Source: Sedimentisphaerales bacterium
GTDB taxonomy: Bacteria; Planctomycetota; Phycisphaerae; Sedimentisphaerales; SM23-30
Assembly (NCBI GenBank): GCA_030640865.1
Contig: DAOWIP010000157.1
Location: 1 to 8,199, forward strand
Reading direction: 5' to 3'
DNA length: 8,199 nt
The stretch's first letter is position 1, and the number at the start of each line of letters is the position of its first letter. Of this stretch, positions 1 to 6,427 are shown in pieces. Position numbers and translations under genes: made by a program. The notes beneath the pieces were generated by a model. It made no database searches and was not told where the DNA came from. It saw only the letters and a program-made list of their open reading frames with translations.

Positions 1-12
1 GGGGCTGTTCAG

Positions 13-110
13 CAGGTGAAAGCAACAGAATGAAAAGCAAAATATTTATCTCATCAAGTATAATGCGGTTGTATATAACCTTTTAGCCATACTTAAGCTG
101 CTTTCACCTG
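13..110. repeat. 12-bp perfect inverted repeat, 98 bp overall
   Basis: CAGGTGAAAGCA at 13-24 is the exact reverse complement of TGCTTTCACCTG at 99-110, with 74 AT-rich bases between. Pairing does not extend outward or inward. The spacing is too wide for an intrinsic terminator and no T-run follows. It could be the ends of a very small non-autonomous element, a long-range RNA stem, or a protein-binding pair. No target-site duplication is obvious. Confidence 0.55.
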
Positions 111-131
111 AAATTATATTATGGGTAAAAA

Positions 132-269
132 TTAAAAAAGTAAAATTCTCCATCCCGAAAAAGAGTATTTTTTCTCGGCCTGACAATTGTCAGTTGACGG
201 CTGATAATATTTCTTGCTTCTTAATTCTATTTTATCTATCTTAACCCCCAATTGTGGGACGTTGCTCAT
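132..269 (-). CDS. Possible small ORF, 45 codons, unknown function
   Basis: On the minus strand, AGGAG (280-276) precedes ATG (269-267) by six A residues, an almost ideal Shine-Dalgarno arrangement. The frame then runs 45 codons to TAA at 134-132. The product starts MSNVPQLGVKIDKIELRSKK, is rich in Lys, has one Cys in an STDNCQ stretch, and ends GWRILLF. There is no signal peptide or membrane segment, and I recognise no family. A 14-codon frame (329-285) ends six bases upstream of the Shine-Dalgarno but has no properly spaced ribosome site of its own. The ORF runs through the CTGACAATTGTCAG palindrome at 180-193, which argues for repeat-derived noncoding DNA or a decayed gene start. Only the ribosome site supports it. 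Confidence 0.28.
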   Translation of the reverse strand: MSNVPQLGVKIDKIELRSKKYYQPSTDNCQAEKKYSFSGWRILLF

Positions 270-368
270 TTTTTTCTCCTGACATTAGAAGATATAGCCA
301 CTAAGGGACAAAGGGATCATTTTAGTCATGTCGGTTGCGATTTATGCTCCTAATTTAAGCTGGTGAAA

Positions 369-386
369 CTGGTATCATTATACCAG
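369..386. repeat. Short hairpin, 7-bp stem
   Basis: CTGGTAT (369-375) pairs perfectly with ATACCAG (380-386) around a CATT loop. No T-run follows on either strand, so it is not an intrinsic terminator. It lies inside the gene-poor region and its role is unknown. Confidence 0.4.
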
Positions 387-452
387 AATGGCGGGGCTGA
401 TGTCAAGGAAGAATAATCGCGTGGGATAGGATGCAAGCCTATAAGAATTTTG

Positions 453-479
453 ACAGGATTAACAAGATTAACAGGATAA
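453..479 (+). repeat. Three tandem 9-bp units (ACAGGATTA)
   Basis: ACAGGATTA (453-461), ACAAGATTA (462-470) and ACAGGATAA (471-479) follow one another without spacing, preceded by TTTTG. From memory, strings of the form TTTTGACAGGATTAACAGGAT are common intergenic repeats in several environmental bacterial groups, including Planctomycetota; I cannot verify that here. The TTGACA at 450-455 resembles a -35 box but is part of the repeat. Confidence 0.6.
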
Positions 480-540
480 ATAGCCGTTTTGCCACGAATG
501 AACCCGGCGCGGGCTTCGCCGACCATGCAGAACAGAAAAA

Positions 541-576
541 GTGGCCATGCCACCTCCATTTTTGACGCCGGCGTCA
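541..576. repeat. Two adjacent palindromes (GTGGCcatGCCAC; TGACGCCGGCGTCA)
   Basis: GTGGC/GCCAC flank a CAT loop at 541-553. TGACGCCGGCGTCA at 563-576 is a perfect 14-bp palindrome. Read on the minus strand the second continues into AAAA, and this 17-18-nt string recurs with one change at 4803-4819 inside the ceramidase-like gene. The arrangement suggests a dispersed palindromic repeat rather than an operator. Confidence 0.5.
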
Positions 577-702
577 TAAGTTCATCAAGGGTGCATCATT
601 GTCTAATAATGATTTTATTACTATCGGGTATTATAATCAGAAGAAGTCGCCTTGCCACGGAAAAAATCGTCGGCTGAATTATTTTACTCGGAACAAAACC
701 GG

Positions 703-734
703 GTAGGGTGCGATACATCGCACCATTCGAACTA
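703..734 (+). repeat. Left copy of palindromic repeat (GGTGCGATACATCGCACC)
   Basis: The 18-bp core at 707-724 is a palindrome with a single central mismatch. With GTA in front and TTCGAACTA behind, it forms a 32-bp sequence that recurs almost unchanged at 877-909. The GTAGGGTGCG...CGCACC pattern resembles REP-type palindromes known from many bacteria (family resemblance recalled, not searched). Confidence 0.65.
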
Positions 735-745
735 TTGACGGGTGG

Positions 746-791
746 CATGCTTTAGCGTAGCTTATGCAGAGCATAAGCAAGCTTAAGCATG
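746..791. repeat. Large imperfect hairpin, 46 nt
   Basis: An outer stem pairs CATGCTTTAGC (746-756) with GCTTAAGCATG (781-791) with one mismatch. A small internal loop (GTA/AA) separates it from a perfect 8-bp inner stem, GCTTATGC (760-767) with GCATAAGC (771-778), closed by AGA. No T-run follows. It lies between the two GGTGCGATA palindromes and looks like the central hairpin of a REP-like or MITE-like module. It could also fold in the 5' leader if transcription of the glycosidase gene starts upstream. Confidence 0.6.
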
Positions 792-806
792 GTTTCCGGC
801 TTTAGT

Positions 807-824
807 CCCGTATGTTAATACGGG
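807..824. repeat. Hairpin CCCGTAT-GTTA-ATACGGG
   Basis: A perfect 7-bp stem (807-813 with 818-824) closes a GTTA loop and can be extended by G-U pairs. It is flanked by two GGTTTCCG direct repeats (791-798 and 828-835). It is another structural part of the module between the two palindromic repeats, with no sign of a terminator tract. Confidence 0.5.
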
Positions 825-876
825 GTTGGTTTCCGATGAAGCGGTCTTACACCCTGAAAGGGCGACACAAAGCCTT

Positions 877-909
877 GTAGGGTGCGATATATCGCACCAA
901 TTTAAACTA
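877..909 (+). repeat. Right copy of palindromic repeat (GGTGCGATATATCGCACC)
   Basis: The core at 881-898 is a perfect 18-bp palindrome, 174 bp from the left copy and in the same direct context (GTAG before; AATTTAAACTA after). It ends 34 bp before the glycosidase ATG, so it is probably in that gene's leader or promoter. It could be a repeat boundary or, alternatively, an operator for a dimeric regulator. The matching distant copy and the hairpins between them favour a repeat. Confidence 0.65.
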
Positions 910-932
910 ACCACTACTACAGAGAGGTATCT

Positions 933-3194
933 ATGTTTTGCGTATTACTGCTTATCCTGTTGTTGCTATCGCAGGTGGTTTTTGCTCAACCAATGGTGAA
1001 CATCAACGACAGATCGTGGGCCATGGTTAATAATGAGTGGCAGATACGGTTTGAAGAAGGGGCTTCGACACTCGCCCTCCTCCATCAGCCGACCGGCGCC
1101 GAAATTGCAGGCAAACTCTCCTTTACTGTGAAAGCCGATGGGAGTTTGCATCCCTGGTCAATCATCTTGCCGCGGGATTCAGTCTCCTCACGCCTGTCGA
1201 TCCTGGACCGGCAATCTAATGTTCAGGGCTATATCACCATCGGTGTTGTCGGGGGCTCGCTTCATATCACGGCCGTCCACCGACCGTTACAAAAATACGA
1301 GGGCGAACTGACTTTAAACGGTACTATGAGTCTGGGTCGGGAGACTTTCGCCTGCCGCACCCGTCCTCCGGCTGTCGGCCGTGTCGTACAGATGGCGTCC
1401 GGCAACGCCGACAGCGCACTTAACGATTCATTGTTCGACATTGCTACCGACACCGCTCTACGCCTTTCCGGACATAGCGTGGCCATCAGGACGCCGCGAC
1501 AGGAAAACGACAAGCTCAACTTCCCCGGACGCTTACACAATCTCAGCTTTACGTTAAGGATATCGGCTATCGTTCATAATGCCGCCCGTTCGTCGATGGT
1601 TTTTGACGTGGTCCGCGACTACTACCGCTCGCGTTACATACCGCATTACAAACCCATCAACAAACATCGCTGCCCTTCGCCGCCGACAGGTTGGATGTCA
1701 TGGTATGCCTACTTCGGCGCAGCCGGCGAAGAGGATAACCTTGCGGAGGCCCGGTTGGGCGCCAAATATCTAAAGCCGTTCGGCCTGGAATATTGGCACA
1801 TCGAGTCATGGCAGGAAAGCCCTGACAGGCTGAACGTCCGGAAGTTTCATAACCTCTCGCTACAGTCGAATTCGGTTCGGTTCCCGCACGGTATGAAGTG
1901 GCTGGCCGACGAGATACGCGAGCTTGGCTTTAAGCCGGGGATATGGACTGTTCCGTTCGGCACGGGTGATAAGGCATTTTATGAGGCCCATCGGGACTGG
2001 TTCCTCCACGATGTCAACGGCAGACCGATGCAAAACTGGTGTGGACTGTATTTGTTTGACCCGTCTCAGAAGGCTGTTCGCCAACATATAGAGGATACGC
2101 ACCGTACCATGTCGCGGGATTGGGGTTATGAATATTTCAAGATCGACGGTATGTCGGCTATTTCGCCCGGCTACTCGGCCCACTTTTATGAGCGGCCGGA
2201 GGTACGGGCGGCATTTAAGGAAAAGTGCGAGGCCCCGTTTCGTCTTTGTATCGAGGCGTTGCGTCACGGCATCGGCGAAGACCGTATCTGGTTGGCCTGT
2301 CTGGGCCATTATTCCGGTCCGGAGGTCGGTTACGTTGATGCCAGTCGCGTTGGCATGGACCTTATGAAGCCCGACCAGTTGCCGGAATGGCACGGCTACT
2401 ATCAGCAGGCGAGGTGCACGCTCAATCAGCTTTTCGTCCATAGTATTATATGGCATGGCTATTCTGACACGCTTTTGGTGGGCCATGCGCCTATGTCCAC
2501 CGCCAGACTGGCCACTACTGTTGTAGGTTTGCCGGGACAGATGATGTTCTCCGGCGACAAGTTGGCCGAGCTTTCCACTGAGCGGATGCGGCTACTGCAA
2601 TCGGTTTTGCCTGTTTGTGATGTGCGACCGCTTGACCTGTTCCCTATTATTAAGATGCTGCCCGTGTGGGACCTCAAGGTTCGCAGGCCTTTCGGCCAAT
2701 GGGACGTCGTATCACTGTTTAATTGGGGCGACGAATCAGCCGACCTTGAGCTTCGCTTTGAGGAGATTGGTCTATCGGATGAGGTTGAGTATCTGGTCTA
2801 TGATTTTTGGAATCAGTCGCTGCTCGGTAGTTTCAGCCGGCGATTCACCGCCGCGGTCGCTGCCAGGTCGAACCGGCTGTTGGCTGTTCATCCTTTCAGG
2901 AACCGGCCGCAGTTTTTATCGACAGACCGGCACATCACTCAAGGTGGCGTCAGTCTGGAAAGTCTGACCTGGGACCATAACCAAAAGGTTTTATCAGGAA
3001 GCGTTCGCCTGGTTGGTAACTTTCCTTCGCGGCTTGTGTTTTACGTACCAGAGGGCTATGTCCTGAAAGCGAGTAACGCCGAGGACGCACAAGTAACAGA
3101 AGTTAAAGCGAATCCCGATGGAACAACAGGCGTAACCATCCAACGTCCCACCTCCGGCTCGGTTAAGTGGCGGTTGGTATTCGACAGAATATAA
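933..3194 (+). CDS. Secreted clan GH-D glycosidase (GH36/GH27 alpha-galactosidase-like)
   Basis: Predicted exported retaining glycosidase, probably releasing terminal alpha-galactosyl or a related sugar from oligo- or polysaccharides outside the cytoplasm. The 753-residue product starts with a hydrophobic signal peptide, cleavage likely after VFA (residue 18). A beta-sandwich-like N-terminal region (about 20-245) is followed by a (beta/alpha)8 region opening with GWMSW (253-257) and a GIW motif near 336-338. FKID places the likely nucleophile at D405; SRVGMD places the likely acid/base at D476. Both roles are inferred by analogy with GH36/GH27. The C-terminal part contains WDVVSLFNW (from 590) and an extra beta-rich tail (about 670-753). 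AGAGAGG at 921-927 is the ribosome site, and an in-frame stop at 903-905 fixes the start. The signal peptide lacks Lys/Arg before its hydrophobic core, which is unusual. Substrate and subfamily are uncertain; alpha-N-acetylgalactosaminidase or isomaltodextranase-like activity is possible. Confidence 0.85.
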   Translation: MFCVLLLILLLLSQVVFAQPMVNINDRSWAMVNNEWQIRFEEGASTLALLHQPTGAEIAGKLSFTVKADGSLHPWSIILPRDSVSSRLSILDRQSNVQGYITIGVVGGSLHITAVHRPLQKYEGELTLNGTMSLGRETFACRTRPPAVGRVVQMASGNADSALNDSLFDIATDTALRLSGHSVAIRTPRQENDKLNFPGRLHNLSFTLRISAIVHNAARSSMVFDVVRDYYRSRYIPHYKPINKHRCPSPPTGWMSWYAYFGAAGEEDNLAEARLGAKYLKPFGLEYWHIESWQESPDRLNVRKFHNLSLQSNSVRFPHGMKWLADEIRELGFKPGIWTVPFGTGDKAFYEAHRDWFLHDVNGRPMQNWCGLYLFDPSQKAVRQHIEDTHRTMSRDWGYEYFKIDGMSAISPGYSAHFYERPEVRAAFKEKCEAPFRLCIEALRHGIGEDRIWLACLGHYSGPEVGYVDASRVGMDLMKPDQLPEWHGYYQQARCTLNQLFVHSIIWHGYSDTLLVGHAPMSTARLATTVVGLPGQMMFSGDKLAELSTERMRLLQSVLPVCDVRPLDLFPIIKMLPVWDLKVRRPFGQWDVVSLFNWGDESADLELRFEEIGLSDEVEYLVYDFWNQSLLGSFSRRFTAAVAARSNRLLAVHPFRNRPQFLSTDRHITQGGVSLESLTWDHNQKVLSGSVRLVGNFPSRLVFYVPEGYVLKASNAEDAQVTEVKANPDGTTGVTIQRPTSGSVKWRLVFDRI

Positions 3195-3241
3195 AAGGTG
3201 GGGCAGGAGCTTCGGGAAAATTCAATCGTGAGCACTATCTA

Positions 3242-3247
3242 TATAAT
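3242..3247 (+). promoter_or_regulatory. Possible -10 box (TATAAT)
   Basis: A perfect TATAAT lies 88 bp upstream of the dihydrolipoyl dehydrogenase start, in the 141-bp gap after the glycosidase stop. No convincing -35 is present (best candidate TTCAAT at 3221-3226, only 15 bp away). CTATCT (3235-3240) and AGATAG (3253-3258) form a weak inverted repeat around it that could be an operator or chance. The region is AT-rich, so a consensus hexamer alone is weak evidence. Confidence 0.25.
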
Positions 3248-3335
3248 GTTGAAGATAGATTGTGAATATGTTATTATGTCAGACTGGAATTCGGATTTGT
3301 GAGTCGAACAGAAATTTTAATGGAGAACGTTGTAA

Positions 3336-4712
3336 ATGTATGATGTAGCAGTACTTGGCAGTGGGCCTGGCGGTTATGTGGCGGCTCTGCGGGCGGCGTT
3401 ACGCGGGGCGAAGGTGTGTTGTATCGAACAAGGGGACCTTGGCGGGACGTGTCTGAATGTCGGGTGTATCCCGACAAAAACGATGCTACACGCGAGCGAA
3501 CTGTTCTGGAATATACGACAGGCAGAGTCGTTTGGCTTTACAGTGGGAAATCCGCAAGTTAATGAAACAGCTTACCTGAAACGTGTCGGGATGGTTACGG
3601 CCGGACTGAGAAAAGGCGTTGAGTATCTCTTGAAAAATCGCAAAGTAGATGTGATTCGCGGACGCGGCAACCTGACAGCAAAAGATACCATAACAGTCGA
3701 AACTCAAAACGGCAGTCAGGAAATCAAGGCCAAGGCGATAATTCTGGCGCCCGGTTCCAGACCCGCTCGGCCGGGCTTTCTGCCCTGGGACTGCGACAGA
3801 CTAATAACCACTAACGAAGCAACCACCGCCGAAACTCTACCCAAAAGCATTCTCATACTCGGCGGCGGGGTGATCGGGTGTGAGTTCGCTACCGTTTATG
3901 CCGAATTAGGGATCGAGACCACAGTCGTGGAAATGTTAGATACGCTGGTGGCTAATCTGGATAAGGACGCGGCCAAGGCCATTATTAGAAGTCTCAAAAA
4001 ACGTAAAGTTAAAGTCCTTACCGGCTCAAAAGTTACCAGTATGAAGGCCGGCGAAAATAGCGTAACGGCAGAACTGGAAGACGGGAAAACAATCGAGGCG
4101 CAAACAGTATTGGTGGCCATCGGCAGGCAACCAAATACGGAAAATATCGGGCTGGAAGATGTTGGCGTTAAAGTTGAGAATGGATTAATCGTGGTGGATG
4201 AACGCTGCCAAACCAACATAGAAGGAGTCTATGCGATCGGGGATGCCGCCGAGGTTAGGCAGTATGCCCACCTGGCCAGCAGAATGGGCGTCATCGCCGC
4301 TGATAATGCCACCGGCCATCCAGCGAGCGATAATCGCGATGTGGTGCCGACAGGCGTCTATACCCACCCGGAAGTTGCCACCGTGGGCCTATCAGAACAA
4401 CAGGCCAGAGAGAAAGAACAAAATGTAAAAATCGCCAGCTTTCCCTACAAAGCCAGCGGTATGGCCCAGGCATATTCCGAAACCGAAGGGTTGGTTAAAC
4501 TTATCGCTGAGGAAGAAATGGGCAGTATTCTCGGCGCTGTAGTGATCGGTCCACACGCTACAGATGTAATACAGGAAATAACCGTCGCTATGAAAAATGA
4601 ACTGACCATCGAAGAACTGGCTGATACCATCCATCCACATCCGACCTTCACTGAGGCAGTCGGCGAAGCGGCTGAAAAGTGGCTGGGTATGCCGATGCAT
4701 ATGAGTGTATGA
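3336..4712 (+). CDS. lpdA: Dihydrolipoyl dehydrogenase (E3)
   Basis: FAD-dependent cytoplasmic flavoenzyme that reoxidises dihydrolipoamide with NAD+, serving 2-oxoacid dehydrogenase complexes or the glycine cleavage system (L-protein). The 458-residue length is normal. Visible in order: FAD-binding GSGPGG (8-13); redox disulfide C39/C44 in GGTCLNVGCIPTK; NAD-binding GGGVIG (176-181) with E183; the second FAD motif VYAIGDAA; a dimerisation domain ending in HPHPTFTE, supplying the catalytic His-Glu pair H435/E440 (matching the HPTLSE motif of known E3 enzymes). TGGAGA (3321-3326) is the ribosome site, nine bases before ATG. No E1, E2 or glycine-cleavage genes are in the window, so its partner complex is unknown. 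The next gene starts 59 bp later and may be co-transcribed. The stop codon lies within an 8-bp tandem repeat. Confidence 0.95.
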   Translation: MYDVAVLGSGPGGYVAALRAALRGAKVCCIEQGDLGGTCLNVGCIPTKTMLHASELFWNIRQAESFGFTVGNPQVNETAYLKRVGMVTAGLRKGVEYLLKNRKVDVIRGRGNLTAKDTITVETQNGSQEIKAKAIILAPGSRPARPGFLPWDCDRLITTNEATTAETLPKSILILGGGVIGCEFATVYAELGIETTVVEMLDTLVANLDKDAAKAIIRSLKKRKVKVLTGSKVTSMKAGENSVTAELEDGKTIEAQTVLVAIGRQPNTENIGLEDVGVKVENGLIVVDERCQTNIEGVYAIGDAAEVRQYAHLASRMGVIAADNATGHPASDNRDVVPTGVYTHPEVATVGLSEQQAREKEQNVKIASFPYKASGMAQAYSETEGLVKLIAEEEMGSILGAVVIGPHATDVIQEITVAMKNELTIEELADTIHPHPTFTEAVGEAAEKWLGMPMHMSV

Positions 4713-4730
4713 GTGTATGAGTGTATGAGT
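4701..4730 (+). repeat. 8-bp tandem repeat (ATGAGTGT, 3.75 copies) across the lpdA stop
   Basis: ATGAGTGT repeats at 4701, 4709 and 4717, followed by ATGAGT (4725-4730), with no mismatch. The first unit plus the next three bases encodes Met-Ser-Val-stop, so the TGA at 4710-4712 lies inside the array. Any copy number from about two upward would leave the protein end unchanged and only alter spacing to the next gene. This is a typical slipped-strand array. Confidence 0.85.
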
Positions 4731-4771
4731 TGGAAAGTTTAGGTGAACAACACATTAATCCGGAGAAAAAA

Positions 4772-6403
4772 ATGAACTATGTATCAAAAAGGATGGTAAG
4801 AGTGACGCCAGCGTCAAAAGTTCTTTGTCCCTCTCGATTTTGGGGCGTGGGTGCCGTTTTTGTTCCTCCTTTTGGACTTTTGGCGGTTGTATCAAAAATG
4901 GCTGTGATTTTTTTGTTGGTTGCGATTGTGGAAATAACGGCTGTTTCCGAGGTCGGAGCTGCGTCATTGCGCGCAGGGGCAGCGAGGCAGAATATTACCC
5001 GTGAAAAGCCGATAGTGTCGGTTAATGACGCACTGTTTGCCAAAGCTCTGGTGTTCGATAACGGAAAAACCAAAGTAGTTATTATTGCCATTGATCTTGG
5101 TGGGGTAAATAGTAAATTTGTCGCGAAAGTAAGGCAGCGGGTTCAAGAAAAGCTACAAATAAAAGGGCGAAATGTTTTAATCAACGCCTCCCACAATCAT
5201 CATACACAAGGTCAGGTGGCAAAAGATGTTATCGAGAGGACCGTTTCGGCTGTGAAGATGGCTGCCGAGAATATGGTTCCGGTTACAATCGGAGTCGGCA
5301 CCGGGCGCGAAGACAGGATTACCATGAATCGCAGACTCAAACTGAAAAACGGTAAATCATGGACTATACGGCGTGCGATTCCCTGTCCGCCTGATGATGA
5401 AATCGCGAGTGTGGGGCCCTTTGATCCGGAAATAGGCATTCTACGGGTGGACAGGCTCAACGGCGAAACTATGGCGGTGGTCTATAATTTTGCCGGTCAT
5501 GCCTATGGCGGCGTACCCAATAAAGGTGTTACGGCGGACTTTCCCGGTTTCGCGTCAGGGATTATCGAAGAAAATCTCGGTTCCGATGTAATCGCACTTT
5601 TTCTACAAGGGGCAGCCGGAGATATTACCACGATTCTGTATAAAGACGTCAACGCACCACGACCGACAGAAATACTGGGTAAAATGCTGGGATTGAGTAC
5701 ACTAAAAGCGACGAAAAATATACAAACGAAAAACGAAGATACACTAAAAGTCGTTACGGAAAACATAAAACTTCCACGACGTACAGACATTCCGGAACGC
5801 ATAAAATCTCTGCGGGCACAACAAGAAAAAATCCTGCTTTTCTTCACGCAAATCGGATGCGGCACTCATGGCGCGGGCAGCAGTCTTAATTTCAAGGAAT
5901 TTCTGCCGTTGTATCTCAAGCAAATGATGAATCCTGAATCTCCCTCCTATTATTCCTATCGGTACAAACAGGAAGAGTTGACAGGCAAAGATAATCTCAA
6001 ACGGCTGGATGCCGACAACAAGAGAGATGTGCAAAAATATCTGCAAAATATCTACGCTATGGAAAGACTCATTAAAATACAGGTGAATCTGAGGGTGCTG
6101 GAACAACGTCAAGCCGAAGCCGTACGAGGGCCAATTGCATGTGAAATACAAGGTGTGAAGATCGGAGATTTCGTACTGATAACCTATCCGGGAGAACTGT
6201 TTGCCCAAATCGGGCTGGATGTCAAAAAGAAATCGCCTTATGAACATACTTTCGTGTCGGCTTACTCGAATGGTTCAGTCGGCTATTCACCAACGGCCGA
6301 CGCTTACGAGGAAGAGGCCTACGAAGAAATTCTGGCCAGACTGGCTCCGGAATGGCGAGAGATTTATGAGAAAAAGGCCCTTGAAATAATCAATAGATTG
6401 TGA
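4772..6403 (+). CDS. Neutral/alkaline ceramidase-fold exported hydrolase
   Basis: Member of the neutral/alkaline non-lysosomal ceramidase N-terminal domain family, metal-dependent amidases with a zinc site. The nominal reaction is hydrolysis of the ceramide amide bond, but many bacterial relatives probably have other substrates. The 543 residues include an atypically long N-terminus with hydrophobic stretches near 24-40 and 43-58 (export signal or membrane anchor). Metal-site candidates by analogy with Pseudomonas neutral ceramidase are the SHNHH cluster (H141/H143), H243 in NFAGHAYGG, E475 in YPGELF and Y505 in VGYSPT; LQGAAGD is another family hallmark. A charged helical region (about 305-450) precedes E475. 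The C-terminal Ig-like domain of full ceramidases seems absent. CGGAG (4761-4765) supports this start; a GTG at 4721 would add 17 residues without a good ribosome site, and the ATG at 4898 would give a shorter signal. It follows lpdA by 59 bp. Confidence 0.82.
   Translation: MNYVSKRMVRVTPASKVLCPSRFWGVGAVFVPPFGLLAVVSKMAVIFLLVAIVEITAVSEVGAASLRAGAARQNITREKPIVSVNDALFAKALVFDNGKTKVVIIAIDLGGVNSKFVAKVRQRVQEKLQIKGRNVLINASHNHHTQGQVAKDVIERTVSAVKMAAENMVPVTIGVGTGREDRITMNRRLKLKNGKSWTIRRAIPCPPDDEIASVGPFDPEIGILRVDRLNGETMAVVYNFAGHAYGGVPNKGVTADFPGFASGIIEENLGSDVIALFLQGAAGDITTILYKDVNAPRPTEILGKMLGLSTLKATKNIQTKNEDTLKVVTENIKLPRRTDIPERIKSLRAQQEKILLFFTQIGCGTHGAGSSLNFKEFLPLYLKQMMNPESPSYYSYRYKQEELTGKDNLKRLDADNKRDVQKYLQNIYAMERLIKIQVNLRVLEQRQAEAVRGPIACEIQGVKIGDFVLITYPGELFAQIGLDVKKKSPYEHTFVSAYSNGSVGYSPTADAYEEEAYEEILARLAPEWREIYEKKALEIINRL
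4803..4819 (+). repeat. Second copy of TGACGCC palindrome, inside coding sequence
   Basis: TGACGCCAGCGTCAAAA matches, with one base change, the minus-strand reading of the intergenic palindrome at 576-560. Here it encodes part of VTPASK near residue 15 of the ceramidase-like protein, in a segment poorly explained as either signal peptide or family core. This suggests that part of the N-terminal coding region derives from a repeat, or that translation really begins downstream. Confidence 0.4.
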
Positions 6404-6427
6404 TGTATGAGGCCGAGTGGTTTTTTT

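Larger units (their letters stand above)
1..932. other. Long gene-poor intergenic region
   Basis: No substantial protein gene is supported here. The only coding candidate is a 45-codon minus-strand ORF listed separately. The left part (about 1-350) is AT-rich. The right part (about 480-900) is a chain of short palindromes and hairpins typical of dispersed noncoding repeats. Minor structures not listed separately are a perfect 14-bp palindrome CTGACAATTGTCAG at 180-193 and CCCTGAAAGGG at 853-863. Longer open frames in this region (for example minus 577-350 and plus 489-677) resemble no family I recognise and run straight through the palindromes, so I treat them as chance. Confidence 0.7.

Noticed and set aside
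1..33. Possible C-terminal end of an upstream gene (frame 1 reads GAVQQVKATE then TGA)
   Set aside because: Ten codons are too few to identify a gene, other frames are equally unremarkable, and the stretch overlaps the left arm of the inverted repeat.
160..180. Imperfect stem CCGA...TCGG around an A/T-rich core (156-178)
   Set aside because: Pairing needs bulges and relies on A/T tracts; no transcript end is implied on either strand.
450..478. Promoter-like TTGACA with a 17-bp spacer to AGGATA
   Set aside because: The TTGACA is created by the tandem repeat, the -10 match is poor, and no gene begins shortly downstream.
350..577. Minus-strand 75-codon frame starting MTPASK
   Set aside because: It runs through the 9-bp tandem repeat and both palindromes, resembles no family, and its start lies in the dispersed TGACGCC palindrome; best explained as repeat DNA.
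1860..2486. 208-codon minus-strand frame inside the glycosidase gene
   Set aside because: It is antisense to the conserved catalytic region; the plus-strand frame carries the recognisable motifs.
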